From assembly GCA_030248215.1 (NCBI GenBank), contig JASANG010000094.1, forward strand, positions 105,903 through 169,902: a stretch of DNA of 64,000 nucleotides, given 5' to 3'. The notes beneath the pieces are model-generated. The model had not been told where the DNA came from. It made no database searches and saw only the letters and a program-made list of their open reading frames with translations. The position numbers and the translations under genes are program-made. Origin of the DNA: Enoplolaimus lenunculus (Eukaryota; Nematoda; Enoplea; Enoplida; Thoracostomopsidae). Numbering within the stretch: the first letter of the stretch is position 1; each line of letters begins with the position of its first letter. Shown here one piece after another: positions 24,101 to 37,545 of this stretch.

Positions 24101-26429
24101 ATATACGTTTGCTCTTACTCAAAGATTACTGTAGAATATACGTTTACTCTGGTAAGTTCCATCCTTTTTTCATTCGTTTGACCGTGTTCGGTTGAACCAG
24201 GAGCGTAGCCATGGGACGGTGATGTGTGGTAACAAACCAACAAAGTTTTTGCGGCCGTTAAAGTTACAGTAGATGCTAAAATTATGCGTAGTTTCTCTCA
24301 TTTAGTTGTACTCGAACAGCAACGTGAGATCTGTGGGATCCAGTAATCAAAAAACATTCTTAAATCCAATGAAACTGAAATTTTTCTATGGACCACAATC
24401 AAGCGTTTCGCTGAGCTTTGGACCCATTTTACGTTCATAGTGTATGCTAAAAACAAACTCATATAACCTGTTTCAAGGAAATGTTTTAAAATCCATTCAT
24501 AACAAAACAAATTCAAATTAAACGGAAATTTCTGAAAATATTTATTGGAAAAGGCTTAATATTTTTTTATCCATTACAAAGTTGGATAGGATCACATTCG
24601 TTAAAGTGAAAAATACTTGGTCAAATATACGTAAACAGAACCAGAGTAAGTACTTTATCACTGAAAATATAACATTTTGAAGCTTGGTGTCACCGTTATC
24701 CAGGTTTCAAGTTATATTAATTTTTAAATTTCAAGGTTTGAACAATTTTAAAAAATAGTGCATTAAAACGTTGAGATTAAAACGCTAACCTGTCCAAATC
24801 TACATGTTTAGCAAAAACACACAACTGTAACCCCGATTGATTTTGAAGCTAAAGTACTTTTGGGTTGCTAGGAGCCAAACGATATACATAACTTTAAGCT
24901 GTTCTAAATTAACTTTTTTTCGAACGGCAAAGTTTAGTTAAAGAAGGTTTTGACTAAAACGGAACGAACACTGACACATACATTTTCAAATATAAATTTA
25001 TCGAAATTCAAATCTCATTATCAATAGTAAACGTGTCATTCAATGGTTTTACATTGTACCGTGAGAGGTAAAGGTGTTTAACCTGTAACTTTAGGTTTAG
25101 GCAAATTATCACACTTATTTTTTGCGTTTCTAGGTCACGTTTCGAACCAGGCATATGTTCGCGAAATAGATTTTAATACGAACAGTGTTACAGTGTTGAA
25201 AACTGAAAGGAAACTATCATTAATTAAACGTAGCGTGTTCGAAACGTCTCAACTTATAACTTAAGCCTATATATAATTACTTATACTGTTGGCAATGTTT
25301 CATGATTAGAAACGTTACACTGTGCAAAACCTGTCGCTCTCAAAACTCTTCGAAACAAGGCATTTGCCTGAAACGCAAATACACGGTCACCGCGAGTCAA
25401 ACAAAGCAGTGAGGAAATTTGAATTGAGTTTTTCTCGAAACATCAAATTCAGAAAAATGTAATAAACATGCAGAAGGGAAACATAATAGATCTTTGTATA
25501 TCTTGCTAGCCGGCGTTTACTTAAAATTGAACATTTGACAATATTTCCATATTTGGGCTTCGACACGTAAGCCTAAAATTATTTTCGCCCAAATATAGAT
25601 TTTTGAAAAATTCACTTGCTGAGGTCCTAAGATCATGATTAAAACCGACTAAAATTTGCAATATTCACATTGTTCAAATAACCTTTGCTGGTCAAAAATC
25701 GTTTGTATATTAGCCTTCGAGCAAAAATCATTATATATGATATAAAGTGCTGAAAATTATACCAGCAGAACTTATATAGTGAGGCAAAGTAGCATTTTTC
25801 TCAAGCATATATCACAATATCTAGACGGATTTTAAACGAAATTTTTCTGTGGGCTGCCAAATACATTTCCTTGTTTAAACGAAATTCTTTTTGTTCATGC
25901 AAAGAATGCGCATGCGGAGTCGGTTTAGATTACAGTCTGAAGAAGTATATTTTTAACAGTATATATAATGCTCTTGCACTTTCGGCTTTTCTGATTATTA
26001 AAATTCACGACTTGGTACCTCTTGCATGCTAAGTGGGCATTGAAATCACCCCCCTACGGTCGCAAAACTGACCATCGATGTGGCCAGTAGTTAGTGAAGC
26101 TACGAGTAATGCTTCAACAGACGGAGATATCTGCGGTCGTACCCTTGGCGCAGTGTGTAGCAAGGTGCTATGGGGCTGAGTTACAGTAGCAGAACTGCTA
26201 ACTGGCTGCACGTATGCCTATAACACTGCCGCCTCAGCTTCTTACATTGTTCAGCTTAGCATGCAAGCAGATTTACAATATGCATACTCAGCAAGTCAGC
26301 AAGGCTGAAACTAGTCGTCTTAAAAAGTTCAATAATTGTGAACTGCAAAAATTAGTCGCAGTTAGTCCTAGTTTCGTAGCATGACAGGTCTATATAAAAA
26401 GGGGCGCAATGAATTTCTGCGGGACTGTT
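21136..26429. other. Long gene-poor stretch
   Basis: 5.3 kb with one weak candidate exon (23357-23608) and a GC-richer patch near 22535-22740 that contains GCGCTCGCTACGCTCGCGAG, likely a repeat relic. Otherwise AT-rich and without recognisable genes. Confidence 0.5.
23357..23608 (-). CDS. Possible first coding exon with signal sequence
   Basis: The frame has a second Met (MNRLAFDQPLRRG) followed by a hydrophobic stretch (FLISLIVRSLLSGLASC), which could be a signal peptide or anchor, and then an acidic Ser-rich tail. Phase-1 donors such as TTCA|GTGATA exist inside it. It lies upstream of, and on the same strand as, the phase-1 exon chain at 13122-16939. No homology is recognised; it may be noise. 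Confidence 0.25.
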   Translation of the reverse strand: MHSQLRVYIKTMNRLAFDQPLRRGVWDALFYTRFLISLIVRSLLSGLASCDSQLADSFSDNSGPLPYDGVPADGRLFLTRYLA

Positions 26430-26570
26430 ATCGACTAAGCTTAAGCTTTAGATATATTTTTGCTTAGGCTTGGTAGATATACGCTCAATCTTAGACTTAA
26501 CCTTAGGCATAGGTTTAGGAATATGGTTATTGTACTGTTACGGCCCCGTTCTATACATTGGTTCATCAGA
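26430..26570 (-). repeat. Dispersed TTAGGC-like repeat, copy
   Basis: Reverse orientation: CTAAGCTTAAGCTTTAG, TTTTTGCTTAGGC, TTAGGCATAGGTTTAGG and then ACTGTTACGGCCCCGTTC. It lies just 3' of the GPCR gene. Confidence 0.6.
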
Positions 26571-26888
26571 TAAAAACCGGTCCACATTAATGCCTATTAC
26601 TTTCAAGGTTTTAGCATTTTGATAGATGATAAGCTACTAACATAACACTGTAACTGTGAAAGTTACGCCCTGAAAAAGGTTTAGGAAAGGTGTATGTTTG
26701 TTAAAAATTCTTGCTTAAAATTCGCCATGAAACTTTTAAAAGGCAACGCCAAGGCTTAAGACTTGATTTCCTAAAAATATAATCATATATATTTACTTGT
26801 TTTGTTGAAACGATCAAAAAACATTTTGCGATTAGAAACTTCACATAATAGTTCTAAACATCAAAACACTTTTATCATTTGTCAAAAA

Positions 26889-27678
26889 TCATATATTGCA
26901 GATCGAACCACTTGACCACTTGTGAGCGTCTGCTGGCATCGACCGCGGACCACCGTTAGCAAAACAATGATTCGGTTTGAGTAATTCACTTGCAGCGCAA
27001 CCTAAATTACGATAGCAACCATGCTCTACACTCGCTCGAGTGACATACTGCAACGAAGCAACTGACTTATTTCGGTACCGACGTCGTGAAACGTCACAAA
27101 ACAGCAAACGAACAAATGTTCGTCGAAAAATTTCATTAAAAATCGTATAAATTATCGGATTTAACGTCGAAGAAGCGTACCCAAGCCATTGAAATGCGAC
27201 AAATAACTGTTGAATCCAACGTAAGTTGTCCGCAATCAGTTCACCGGTATTCGATGATAAACGTTCGCATGCAGAGGTCACTGATTGCACGGCATATTGA
27301 GGCCGATCACTACAAATTGCAATAGCAATATTAGTAACAAAAAATGGACTCCAGAACAGTGCAAAACATGCAAACACAACGCCGACAACTTTGGTTGCTT
27401 TTTGTTCGTACGCCCAAGATGAATGTGAACGCCTAATAAACGAGCTTGCGACAGTTTTTGAAAATATTGCCGTTGCAATTGCTGATACTCGTGATTGTCG
27501 CTGTTGTTGTCGTGGCTGTGACGACTTTGCCGGCGGCGTGTGAAAACAGCACGGTGATACAAACGATTGCCTAGACGAAACTTTGTCGCCAGACCGGCTG
27601 ATGTCTGTGTCACTGAACGGTTCACTGTCGTGGCTTGAATAGTTGTTGCTGTTGTTGGTGATGGTGATGGTAGTGTTG

Positions 27679-27715
<37 letters not shown>

Positions 27716-30700
27716 AGATGATGTTGTTGGTGGTGTCGTTGGCGGTGATGACGCTGTTGTTGTCGGTGTTGTTTTTGCAGAATTGCAAATTGACCGCTGT
27801 TTGCGGATTTAAAATATTTCGGCAAATAGCACTGCACTTTCTACGATTTTCTCTGACATGGTTTGATGATTTTGCCGCATCATGGTGCGCTAAACTAATG
27901 TGAGTACAATACGAAACCGAATTTACGGAAGGAATATCTTGGCTATTATTTGGCGACAAACGGCGTAGATGCTGTTTGGACAAGTTATCAGTTTGCTGGC
28001 ACGTATGCGACGGCATTTCATCCTGATCATTGATAATTGCTTTTTCAGTGTTTATGTTATCTTCATGATTGTTGGTGTCTTTTGTTGAACCCGTAAGATG
28101 TATCATTTGCTCAGATAGTTCTTTGGCGAGTTGATTGGATAACACAATGCCGAATTTGCGCTCTGGTCTTAACGCGATTTCGGAGCGCGAGTTCAAAGAC
28201 GCAATACAATTTGGTATCGCAAGATTGAAATCGGAACATAGATTATTGTCAGTGCTATAACTTACACGTATTCCGTTGGTCGCGGTCAGTTTGTTTGACG
28301 AGGCCGAATGTGTAACGTTTCTAAGACAAACAGAATAATAATTCAAAAGTTGTTTACGTGTGCTTTAATGAGACCTGTTGCCAGCTTGACATACTAGGTA
28401 CAACAAAATAATTTTTACCGAAATCGTGCTGTTGATTTCACAAAGCTTACAAATTGAACTTAAACTTTTCTTAGTGGCTCAATAGTTTTCAACGTAGTGT
28501 TAAGCTCCCCAACCCCATCTGGCTAACGGTCCGGTTCTAAGTTCTCATATGACAATGTTTTCTAGTTATATACCGACATATAGAAACACATTAATAGACA
28601 GAAGAGTGCATTGTAAAACGGTCCTGGACCTTCACACTAAAGTCATGCATATGCATCATTTTACTTATCATTCGCCTTGAACTTGTCCGCTAAGCAATTT
28701 AGCTTGAAGCTTTATATATTTTGAATACCTACATTTGTGCAATTTCAAAGACAGGTTCAAGTGAATGTTACATTCTCTTCCTACCCTATGTGCACTGAAA
28801 AGAAAGTGAAAGAAGAAATTTAATCACAAAATCAATGTGTAATACTTACAGTTGTTCCGATTCGCCAACACAACTGTGTTTCGTTGGAGCGTTGCTCAGT
28901 GACACTTGGCAATAATTTCGCAATTTGGTTCGTTCTGCAATTGCATTTATGGTCTGTTCACATTCTGCGTTCGCCAAACGTTCGGATGCTCTCAAATTCG
29001 CCGTGGAAAACTTACACAACGATTGAGCGCTGCATTCTGCAGTCGGGAATGTATTATCACCTGAATTACAAGCAAGCATTGTTTCCAACGAGCGTTCACA
29101 GTTCAAATATCGTGTAGGTGGTTCCGCAGCTGGAAGTTTAAGGCCAAAATCAAAATTATGTTGTCGTTCCGGAGCAAGATTGGACGACGTTGGCATCAAA
29201 ATTGTTTCAATATGTTTGTCTGTTGTTGAGGTAGCGATACAAAACGATAAATGACGCCGGTCTACGCGATGGTGAGAGTTATCGTTAGATGACTTTATAT
29301 CAAAGGCGTTACAGCTGTCCGGTTGCAGCTGTTCATGAGATAACGACATACAACGTCTGACAGCCGTAAACGGAGCTGCAACCAATACGGTTTCAGTTTC
29401 CAAAATATCGTCAGCGTTTACTTGAGCCTCATCGGCCAGATTTGTCTCACTTAGCCAGTTGCATCCGGATGCAGCCAATCCGGATCGATTGTCAAATGAC
29501 GGACGCTGTTTTTCATTGGCTACTATGTTGCCAGTGAATAATTTCGCGTTACGATCGCAAATCAAACTGCGATATTTTAAATACGCCGCTTGTGAATGGT
29601 TCGTTGCTCGTTGTTCTAAATTGCTTGTAGTTCGAGCTGGTTTAACGCGAAATCTGTCATAATTTCGATGATAACTTAAAGATGTTCCCCCACCGGTTCG
29701 TAACATTTGTACCGCATATTTACGGTTGCGTCCCCGGCGTTTAAGGGTTGAATAGTAAATTTTGCGCCTCAACAGCGCAACAGTAAACGTATACGCAAGT
29801 ATCATAATTGAACATGGCACAAAAAATGTCACAATTGATCCGTAAATTTGAAAATCTCGGTTTCGAATTGTACAGCGTGCGTTCGCGACGTACACATTTG
29901 ACGGTTCTGCAATGGAAACTAGCGTCAGGGGTGCGGTCGATATAAATGCAATTAGCCATGCTAGACCAACTTTGAGGAGAAGTTCATTTTTGCGCCTTCG
30001 TCGAACTACAGCAAACGGACGTCTTATGCCCTGGAATCGATCTAGTGAAATGATTGCCATGTGAATAATCGATGCACTGCATAGGAACACGTCAAGTGAA
30101 GTAAAGAGGACGCACAATTCTTTGCTGTGTTGCCACTGACCTAAAAGTAAAGCAAAACAAGCTAACTCGAAATGGCTTGTCAGCAGACCAATAATTTATA
30201 TAGGCACGCCTTCCAAAATAGTATTAGACGATATATTTTGGTGTATTTTACTTTTAGTGATTAAGTGATGTTTTATGGCACCAAAATTATTTATATTATA
30301 GAAACGAATTAAAAAAAATCTACGTAGAAAGCTGCCAGAATGCTTGGAAAATGATTTACTACAACGTGGCACATAACTAACAAAGTAGCTAAAAATTTCA
30401 ATTTAAATAAAAGCAGTGTTTGTCAAAATTATACTCATTTAAATGTTGTATAAAGACAAATAGCAGCCCCAAATAATGGCTAATGTTATACAGTTTGTTC
30501 ACTGCTTGCTCTCAGAAATGGGTTGTACACGTTTTGATGAATAAAATTTGTTTACAAGGTTTGCCTCCCTCCATCAGTTGAAAACACATTTAAATTCGAC
30601 ATTGCTCAAGCAATTTTCTTGTTTTCGTGCGGGCGTAACTTAAAATTAATATTAATAAACTAAAACTGCAATGGAAGCGAATCCAGTATTGTTTTAAACA

Positions 30701-31382
30701 AGGGAACTCATATTATTTAAATTTTCTATATTTTGGTAAACTCAAAATTCTTTGGGAAACAATTTGAGATGCAAATATGGGTGGTTTAATATTTAGTCTC
30801 AATGAGAGTCACTTGGTCTTCGATTTAGACTGCGTCTAAAACTATGAGCTGAATATTTGCGTCCGCTAAGTTATATTAAAGTATGTATCTGAGAATATAG
30901 TAAAATCGTATCAATATGGTCCCAAAAATACCGATAAAGATACCCTAATTTTAGCGATACCGATACCGATGTAACGGTTCAACACTAGATAATCATTTAT
31001 GATGACCCAATAAAGTAGGACCATAGCAACCTGAAACCGTTTTTAAATATGCCCCTCGCTTACCATTATGAATTTCATTTAACAATGCCATTGGTATAAC
31101 GATTGCAGACACCATAATATCAGCGACTGCTAGCGAACACAGAAAATAATTAGTAACAGTTTGCAATGACGTTTCCAAATATATTGCACCGCATACAAAA
31201 CAGTTTCCAACAACGCCGGTAAACGAAAACAGTAACAAAATGAACGGACTAAAATGGAGTACAACATCAGAAGTTGGCACTGGGTTGTCGCAGCTTGAAT
31301 AGTCGAAATTGCTAAAATTGCACGCAGTTGTCGCATTTAGTTGAACAGAAATTGTTGATATTGCCAACGTTGTTTGGTTCAT
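26889..31382 (-). CDS. 5-HT2-like biogenic amine GPCR, three exons
   Basis: The exons are 31064-31382, 28850-30140 and 26889-28320, with GT..AG introns and phases 1 and 2 that fit. The product is 1013 residues. The N-terminus has Asn-glycosylation sites (NQT, NAT, NFS). TM1 has GVVGN, TM2 LAVAD, TM3 Cys116 and amine-binding Asp123 in SLDVFLCSASI. TM5 reads YGSIVTFFVP, TM6 (about 860) FWSPFF and TM7 (about 924) NPIIY. GS.VTFF.P, EQKATKV and WLGYASS..NP most resemble 5-HT2 receptors, which couple to Gq; C. elegans SER-1 is of this type. The DRY motif is DRF. Loop 3 is about 610 residues, Ser/Asn-rich, with a poly-Asn tract from an ATT microsatellite. An octopamine or tyramine receptor is a less likely alternative. 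Confidence 0.85.
27681..27714. repeat. (ATT)n microsatellite inside the GPCR loop exon
   Basis: Encodes the poly-Asn run in intracellular loop 3 of the receptor on the minus strand. Confidence 0.95.
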
Positions 31383-34300
31383 CCCAATTTCGTTTTAATT
31401 GTTTATGTTTCTATAGTTTTTGCAATATCGTTTTTACAAAAATACAAAAAAGTGTCTATTGAATTTTTAAAATCTCTTGTTGAAATCTAAATAATGTAGA
31501 AAGATTGAACGCTAGCATAAATATTATACACAGAAAACCTTTGGTACACAGTTTGGTTCATAATAATGCAAATCTCCAGTGTACGCGATGGTTCAGAGCC
31601 ACAGAACTTATAACATAGGTGCAGGAGCACTGTCATGGATTAATTTCGAGACGAAATAATTTAAAGTAAAAGAGAATTAGTGACTTTTGAAATCCAGGAA
31701 ATTAGTATTTTAAATACTGCAAATAATCGCTTTACTTGTCTATCTAGAAGTTAGAAGAATATGTCCCTCTGTCCTCTCGTTTGTATACGATCTGGCATAT
31801 GTCTTAAGTGTATGGCTAAAGGTTTTACCTGTGGATAGTGCTCCCGTGCTCTGGACGCCTTTAGCGCTTATAGTGTGATAAAATTTAGCGGTCAGAGGTA
31901 TTCCCGTATTCAGAGCAAACCGTTACACAGCCCTCGGTGTACGATGGCCACGTATCCGTAACCTTTATTGTGTTGAAGCAAGACCGGCCGAACCGGTCTC
32001 GGACACCATTCGAGAACGGACAGTCACGCTCCCTACGTAGGGATTGCCACAGCGAGCGATTGACACCTAACCCCAATGCAGAGAGTACTCGCACTACTAT
32101 CAATCATCGAATACCGCCTGGTAATCATCACAATTTGAAATACAACAAGTATGAATATCGACTCAACTCAACTGAGCAACGTGAGAGTTTCATAAATAAT
32201 TTTTAGCCTTGTTGATTGTCGAAAAACAAAGAATAGTAGATGTTTGTAAACTATTCGAGTTTTTTTAATAACAGTTGAGTATTCTCACAGCAATCTGGCA
32301 ATAACTCGGCAGTATATACTTACAAACTTTACCAACCCCAAACTCGGTGAACATATGCAATCTCAGGGACAACCACGGGTAAAAAAGTTTCATAGTCGCA
32401 CGGTTGTTTCCCCGAGCTTACCAAATTACTCCCCCACAATTGCGGCGGCAGCGAGGTTGGGGCTCTAAAACTTTAATTTCGATGTTAACCAATGGATACC
32501 TGCGACCGAGTTGCCATCCCAACACTATTTGTGTCCCGGGTAAAAGCAAAATTTTCGAACAATCAAGACAGTGGTCGCGCCAGTATTCCTGCACTCAACA
32601 CTAACTATAAATTGTAATTAGCAACTGAAGTAGATATAAACACAGTATTCTGATCCAGGGTCATAGTCTGTTCAACTTTTTAATTAAATTTGTACCATTA
32701 ATTTTTTTGCTTTCAAAAAACGTCAAAATTCCTAGTACCTAGTTTATATACTGCATTCTTTCGTTTTCTTAATCTTCGTTTACATTATCCTGGTATTCTT
32801 TCGCTTGTATATATATCCTTCTTTATCCTGAGGTTGTTAATAAATCAAGGCTTTTATTACAAATTGGAGAAATCATAGAGAATGACATGAAAACCCGCTT
32901 GGTTTATTGTAACGATTTCCTTAGTGACAGAACGCAATCTCTCACACGCCCTCTCTAGATCAAAAAGGAGGTTTGATTGAAATATAACGTGCCTTACATT
33001 CACATTAATTATTTCTACCGATAAGGATTTCTTTCTGAGCTCTTAATACTACTACGAAACTTAACCCGGCAGTATTTGAGATTACTCCTGCGACAGTTCA
33101 GATTTAGCCAGATTAATTTACTCGCTCGACTACCGTGAGTTTCGGAGCTGTCCCAGCAGATGACACCAGTGAATACAACATCTAACGTAATTATGCCAAC
33201 TCAGACAGAACTTGGCCCGCGAGTCGGAGGGACTGTCTCGAATTTTTCAAAGAAGAAAATTTTGAATGGAAAAGTATACTCTTTACCCTTGTCTATTCCC
33301 CATACTATTATGTGTGCGCACAAAACAAATTGGCCTTGGAATCTATTAGATCTTTTTCGCCACGGAATGCCTTACATTAAACGAATTTTCATAATCCTGT
33401 GTACAACGAAAACTTTAACCCTGATCGATTTATTCACTCAATGTACATTTGAATAAGGAGCTGTGTCGTTCGAGCCCTGGTGCCTTCACATATTGGCTTG
33501 TTTTTCGCAATGCATGAACACAGTTATATACGTAGCTTGTTGGTTTATGTTCTAATCTGTTAGTTACAAACACTGTATCACAATTGTATTCAACGGAAAG
33601 TAAAATGTTAAGCTTTAGTTCAAACTTATGTCAAATTGTGAACGAGCGTTTCTTTTATATTAGCTTCGTTAATCTAAAAAGAACCAAAATAGAACCAAAA
33701 GAACAATGCAGAAAATAAGTGTTTTGTTTATCAGAGAATCCGTTTGTCTAGAAAAATAGCCAAATAAACAAAATATTTTTGGCAGATTGTCAGAGGTATA
33801 AAGCAGAATTTAGCAGCTGCAAAACTTACAGATTACAAGCCGCTGTTTGTCAACACTACAATTAATTGTAGTATTAGGCGGACCGTATGGACGGGACCGA
33901 TTCAAGCTTATCGAATATTACAGCCACCGTTAAGAAATATGATCCGGTTCAAAATATAAACTAACTGTGAGTTTGTTGGATTTTATTAGTAGCTCAGAGA
34001 TATTTGCTCCTTGTTTTGACTTTTTGAATCACTATTACCAAGAGTGCATGATACCCTTTAACAAGAGTATGCAACTGGGTACATTCTGTGTAGAAAAAAA
34101 CGTACCCAGCGCGCGTTGCATTTTTGGCTTACCCCCCTTATTATGGGGGGGTGTGAAAATCTTCATTGATGCTGAAATTCATGTGCTGATTTCATATACT
34201 GAAAAGTGGTTCGATTATATTTTCGGTGTTGGCTGGCGGATACACGTGTAATTGCACACTCTTGTTATAAAGAGTGATCATCCACTCTTGCTATTACTGT

Positions 34301-36038
34301 TTTAAAACTATGAACGACTTCGCGAACGGCCTTGCGAAATTAATATTTTATGGTAATTTTTCGCCGCATAAATTCGTTTGAATCAATAAAAGTCTGTCGC
34401 CGCGGGCAGAAATATGTCCGTTTGGAGTGCCAAAGTTAAAAATGTTAATGTGACCAACACTCAGGCAATTCTGTTTACTACAGATGTATATTTACGGATG
34501 AAGTTGTCGAACACAGCACTATTTTGTTCAAAAATGAGAGTTTTTATCAAACTTAGTCGTTTTTAAACTTTCAAGAATGTTCTATTTCTTAAGGTTGGTT
34601 GTCGCAACCTCTCGGGGATCAGTTGGCACAACTGCATAGGCAATACAGGCCAAGATTGATTAATAATATGTGTGCTAATCTTTTAACTCTAAAATTGTTC
34701 AAATCACAAAGCTGCTGAGTGTGGTTACCTTTATCAAACAGACAGCGTAAAGAGTACAGCTTGGAGTGGTTAAGCTAGAGTTCTGCCGGAGGAGACAAAT
34801 ACCGGAACCGGAGGTCAACAAAAATTGCTGTAGCTGCAGTAGGACGTTAAGCGTATTTACGTTGTTGACATAATCTTTATTTTGCTAATAGCAAATAACC
34901 TATTCACTTTTGTCAAAAATTTCGGTGTCTGCCTGATTTTTTTAAGAAATTCTAAGAATTAACTTCTCAAAACTGTTCCAAAACTTATATTCGAACGCAT
35001 ACATGATTCAATTTTGATAGAATATAAAAAAATTTAATACCAAATTTTGTCGAAACCTCCGGCAGAAATTCTACTGGAGCCAAAGACACAATCGAACGTC
35101 GTTAGACGTTTGGTTGCACAAATCTGTGACAAATATCCCAGTTAGATTACAACTGTTCATGATAGCCAGCGATCAGATATGGTACTTATTAAATTAACAT
35201 TTGTAAAAAGCCGAGGCAAATCCTAGCAAGCTCCGTTGCAAGAGCTGGCCTTCGAAGCCCATTAGCAACCTTGCTGTACTACCAAATACAACCACAAGTA
35301 TTCAACCATTGCACCTTTCATAACTTTGTGTTCTTCTTGAAAGCTGATCATTATCTTTAGACAATCAATGCCAACTAAATGACGTTTTAAAAGTAGGTCA
35401 CTGTTCACCGGGATGAAATATTCTGAATGACAACTTCTTTTAGAATACAATAAAGCTTTTGTTGCTTAAAAACAAAATTTAATACCACACCATTCCCTGC
35501 TGGGATATCGGAGTTTGCTCTCCTAGACGATATGATTTGCCCTCGCATATAGCGTAGCGACAATGAAAAAATTCATGTGTAAGGTACACAATGACAACTG
35601 GAATGCTAAAAAGGTACTAAAATTAAACTGGGACAGAGTTTCATGCTGTGTCTGTCTGCATTTTATATATCGAGGCGTGGCGAACAACCCGGCGAACAAA
35701 AAAACTCGCGAAAAGTTATAAATTGAATTTTAACTGATTAAAGTATATCACAAAAGGACAGGCTTTCTTTTAATATACGATTTTAGAAGGAAATAATAAT
35801 TTTAAAGTTCACAAAAAACCCTACATATAATACGTGTCCGAGCCAGCTGCTTCTACGTTTGCGAGGTTGGTAAGCTTTCATGGTCTCCGATATGCATACA
35901 GGAAAAAATTTGCGAAGATTCTACATACGCGATTATACTTGACCTCAAAATTTGCTATTTCATTGAAAACAAAAACTTTGGAGATATGTTTTTCAGTCAG
36001 TTGTCGCCGTTACTCTGTCACAGTTGTGTCCATATAGC
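31383..36038. other. Gene-poor stretch upstream of the GPCR
   Basis: 4.7 kb between the receptor start and the palindrome. No supported gene. CCGGAGGTC and CCGGCAGAAATTC motifs at about 34785 and 35060 resemble the interior of the hAT-like family and may be an old copy. The receptor promoter must lie in the first part but no clear TATA or initiator is seen. Confidence 0.5.
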
Positions 36039-36220
36039 CTAGTATTTACAGTCAGCCTAAGCCTCAGCATATGATAGTCGAATAATGTGTAATCACTGAA
36101 GGGCAATTTTAGCATTCTGTGAAATTAAAATACTAGCGGGAGGTTACTGAAACAACTATCAAATTCCAATGCGGTTAAATTGTTAGCTACCCTGGATACG
36201 CCATTGCTATCTTGTCAGCA

Positions 36221-36442
36221 TTAATTTATTAGTCGATTACGAATCCGGTGATGTGTCGAGAAGTTCGTGTTGACGGGAGCCGGCATCGAAAACCGTTTAA
36301 AAACTGGTTCCTCTGATAAAATTGGCCAATTGTCAAAGCTGCCGACTGTTGCACCTGACAAGCATCTTGAGTTACTTGCTAAAAACAAAGTTAACAACGA
36401 CAGTAGAAGATGGAACGTAATTGTATATGTGTACAAGAACAT
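36221..36442 (-). CDS. Small putative secreted peptide (73 aa), left arm
   Basis: The first ATG opens a 73-residue frame. It begins with a hydrophobic stretch (MFLYTYTITFHLLLSLLTLF) ending at ASNSRC, which fits a signal peptide. The rest is short and polar, and a Lys-Arg pair (VFKRFSMPAP) could be a prohormone cleavage site. A TATATATAG run lies about 60 bases upstream of the ATG. The frame is the same in both arms. I do not recognise a family, and it could be a chance frame; identical copies in a recent duplication are not evidence of selection. Confidence 0.35.
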   Translation of the reverse strand: MFLYTYTITFHLLLSLLTLFLASNSRCLSGATVGSFDNWPILSEEPVFKRFSMPAPVNTNFSTHHRIRNRLIN

Positions 36443-37002
36443 ATTTGAATTATTAATATGACGATTAGAAACGGCGCCTGTGGATTTATGCTTTGACACT
36501 ATATATAGTAAGTCTATTGGGTGAGAAGGTCAAAAATAATCGGGATCAGTGCCGCGGCTTCCACTACCCTATCACAAGAAGTTCCTATCTCGCAAGCGGG
36601 GTGCGCTTGGATACCCTAGTCGCAGCCCTTATCGAGATACCATATTTTATTATCATCTCTAGCAGTGTTTTTGCGTATATAGTTTCTGGTTTAGGTCTTG
36701 AGACAGCATCACACCATTTTCTTAAATCATCAAGTTGCCAGATAATACAAAACTTATAGAAACGTGGATTTCTCTAGTTAAAAATTCATAGTAAACTGAA
36801 TTTTTGTTCAGAACCTCAACATTGTGCACGAAATAATTAAGTAAGCTCAAGAAAAACCAAAGCAAATATGCAAAAATTTAGTCCATTTGTGGGCAAACGC
36901 TAGCTGCAGTGATCCGGACTAAGGACAGCTAAATACTGAAGACTTTGCAACATTGCTTGTTTGTTTCAGTTGGTGTCGTTTAAGCAATAGTACCCATCTA
37001 AT

Positions 37003-37176
37003 CAGGGTCGGAGCAGCCAGGGCCCCACTCCTACAGGGCCCTCCACCCTAACCGGTTAAAACAAAAACCGGCGAAGTTTTAAAATGCGTGAGGCTTATCG
37101 CTCGCTTCGCTCGCGAGTTTGAGGGTCGCCACCCTGAAGTTTAGGGGGAGCCACACCCCTGACTGCTCCAGCACTG
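37003..37176. mobile_element. Short hAT-like MITE with CAGGGTCGGAGCAG ends, left arm
   Basis: 174 bp with terminal repeats CAGGGTCGGAGCAGCCAGGG and (reverse complement) CAGTGCTGGAGCAGTCAGGG. The GC-rich interior includes CGCTCGCTTCGCTCGCGAG. The 8-bp flanks are similar but not identical, so the target duplication is eroded. Confidence 0.65.
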
Positions 37177-37305
37177 TGTCTAGCTACGAAAATGAGCTTG
37201 TATTTAGCACATGAAGTGTTTCATAGGCGAAGAAACAAATTGATAATATTGCAACGTTTGCCATTATATACCCAGCAACCTAACCCATACGTTGATGTCA
37301 AGTTT

Positions 37306-37545
37306 TTAAAAAAACCAAGCAAAAGCAAAGGACCATGTTCCAAGCAGAAACGCTAAATTGAATACATATTTCTTCCAGTTAGCAACTAAGCTGACTGAAC
37401 TATAAATTTTAGACCAATGCCATAAAGCGTATTTTATTGGTACATCCTCACATAAAGCTAAAGATAGTTCCAATCCATTCGACTTAATAGCTGACAATGT
37501 GGACGTTTGAGTGTGTTCGATCGGGAGCTCTAAAATTCTGAATCG
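37306..37545 (-). CDS. Possible last exon of an unknown membrane protein, left arm
   Basis: Following an acceptor-like TTACGATTGTATCAG, an 79-codon frame reads RFRILELPIEH..., then EDVPIKYALWHWSKIY, and ends with a hydrophobic segment (YVFNLAFLLGTWSFAFAWFF) right before the stop. This would suit a C-terminal membrane anchor or last transmembrane helix. Codon use looks protein-like. Upstream exons were not found and I do not recognise the family. Confidence 0.4.
   Translation of the reverse strand, partial: RFRILELPIEHTQTSTLSAIKSNGLELSLALCEDVPIKYALWHWSKIYSSVSLVANWKKYVFNLAFLLGTWSFAFAWFF

Noticed and set aside
34780-35085. Further hAT-like copy
   Set aside because: Only scattered CCGGAGG and CCGGCAGAA motifs match. 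No CAGGG ends or target duplication found.
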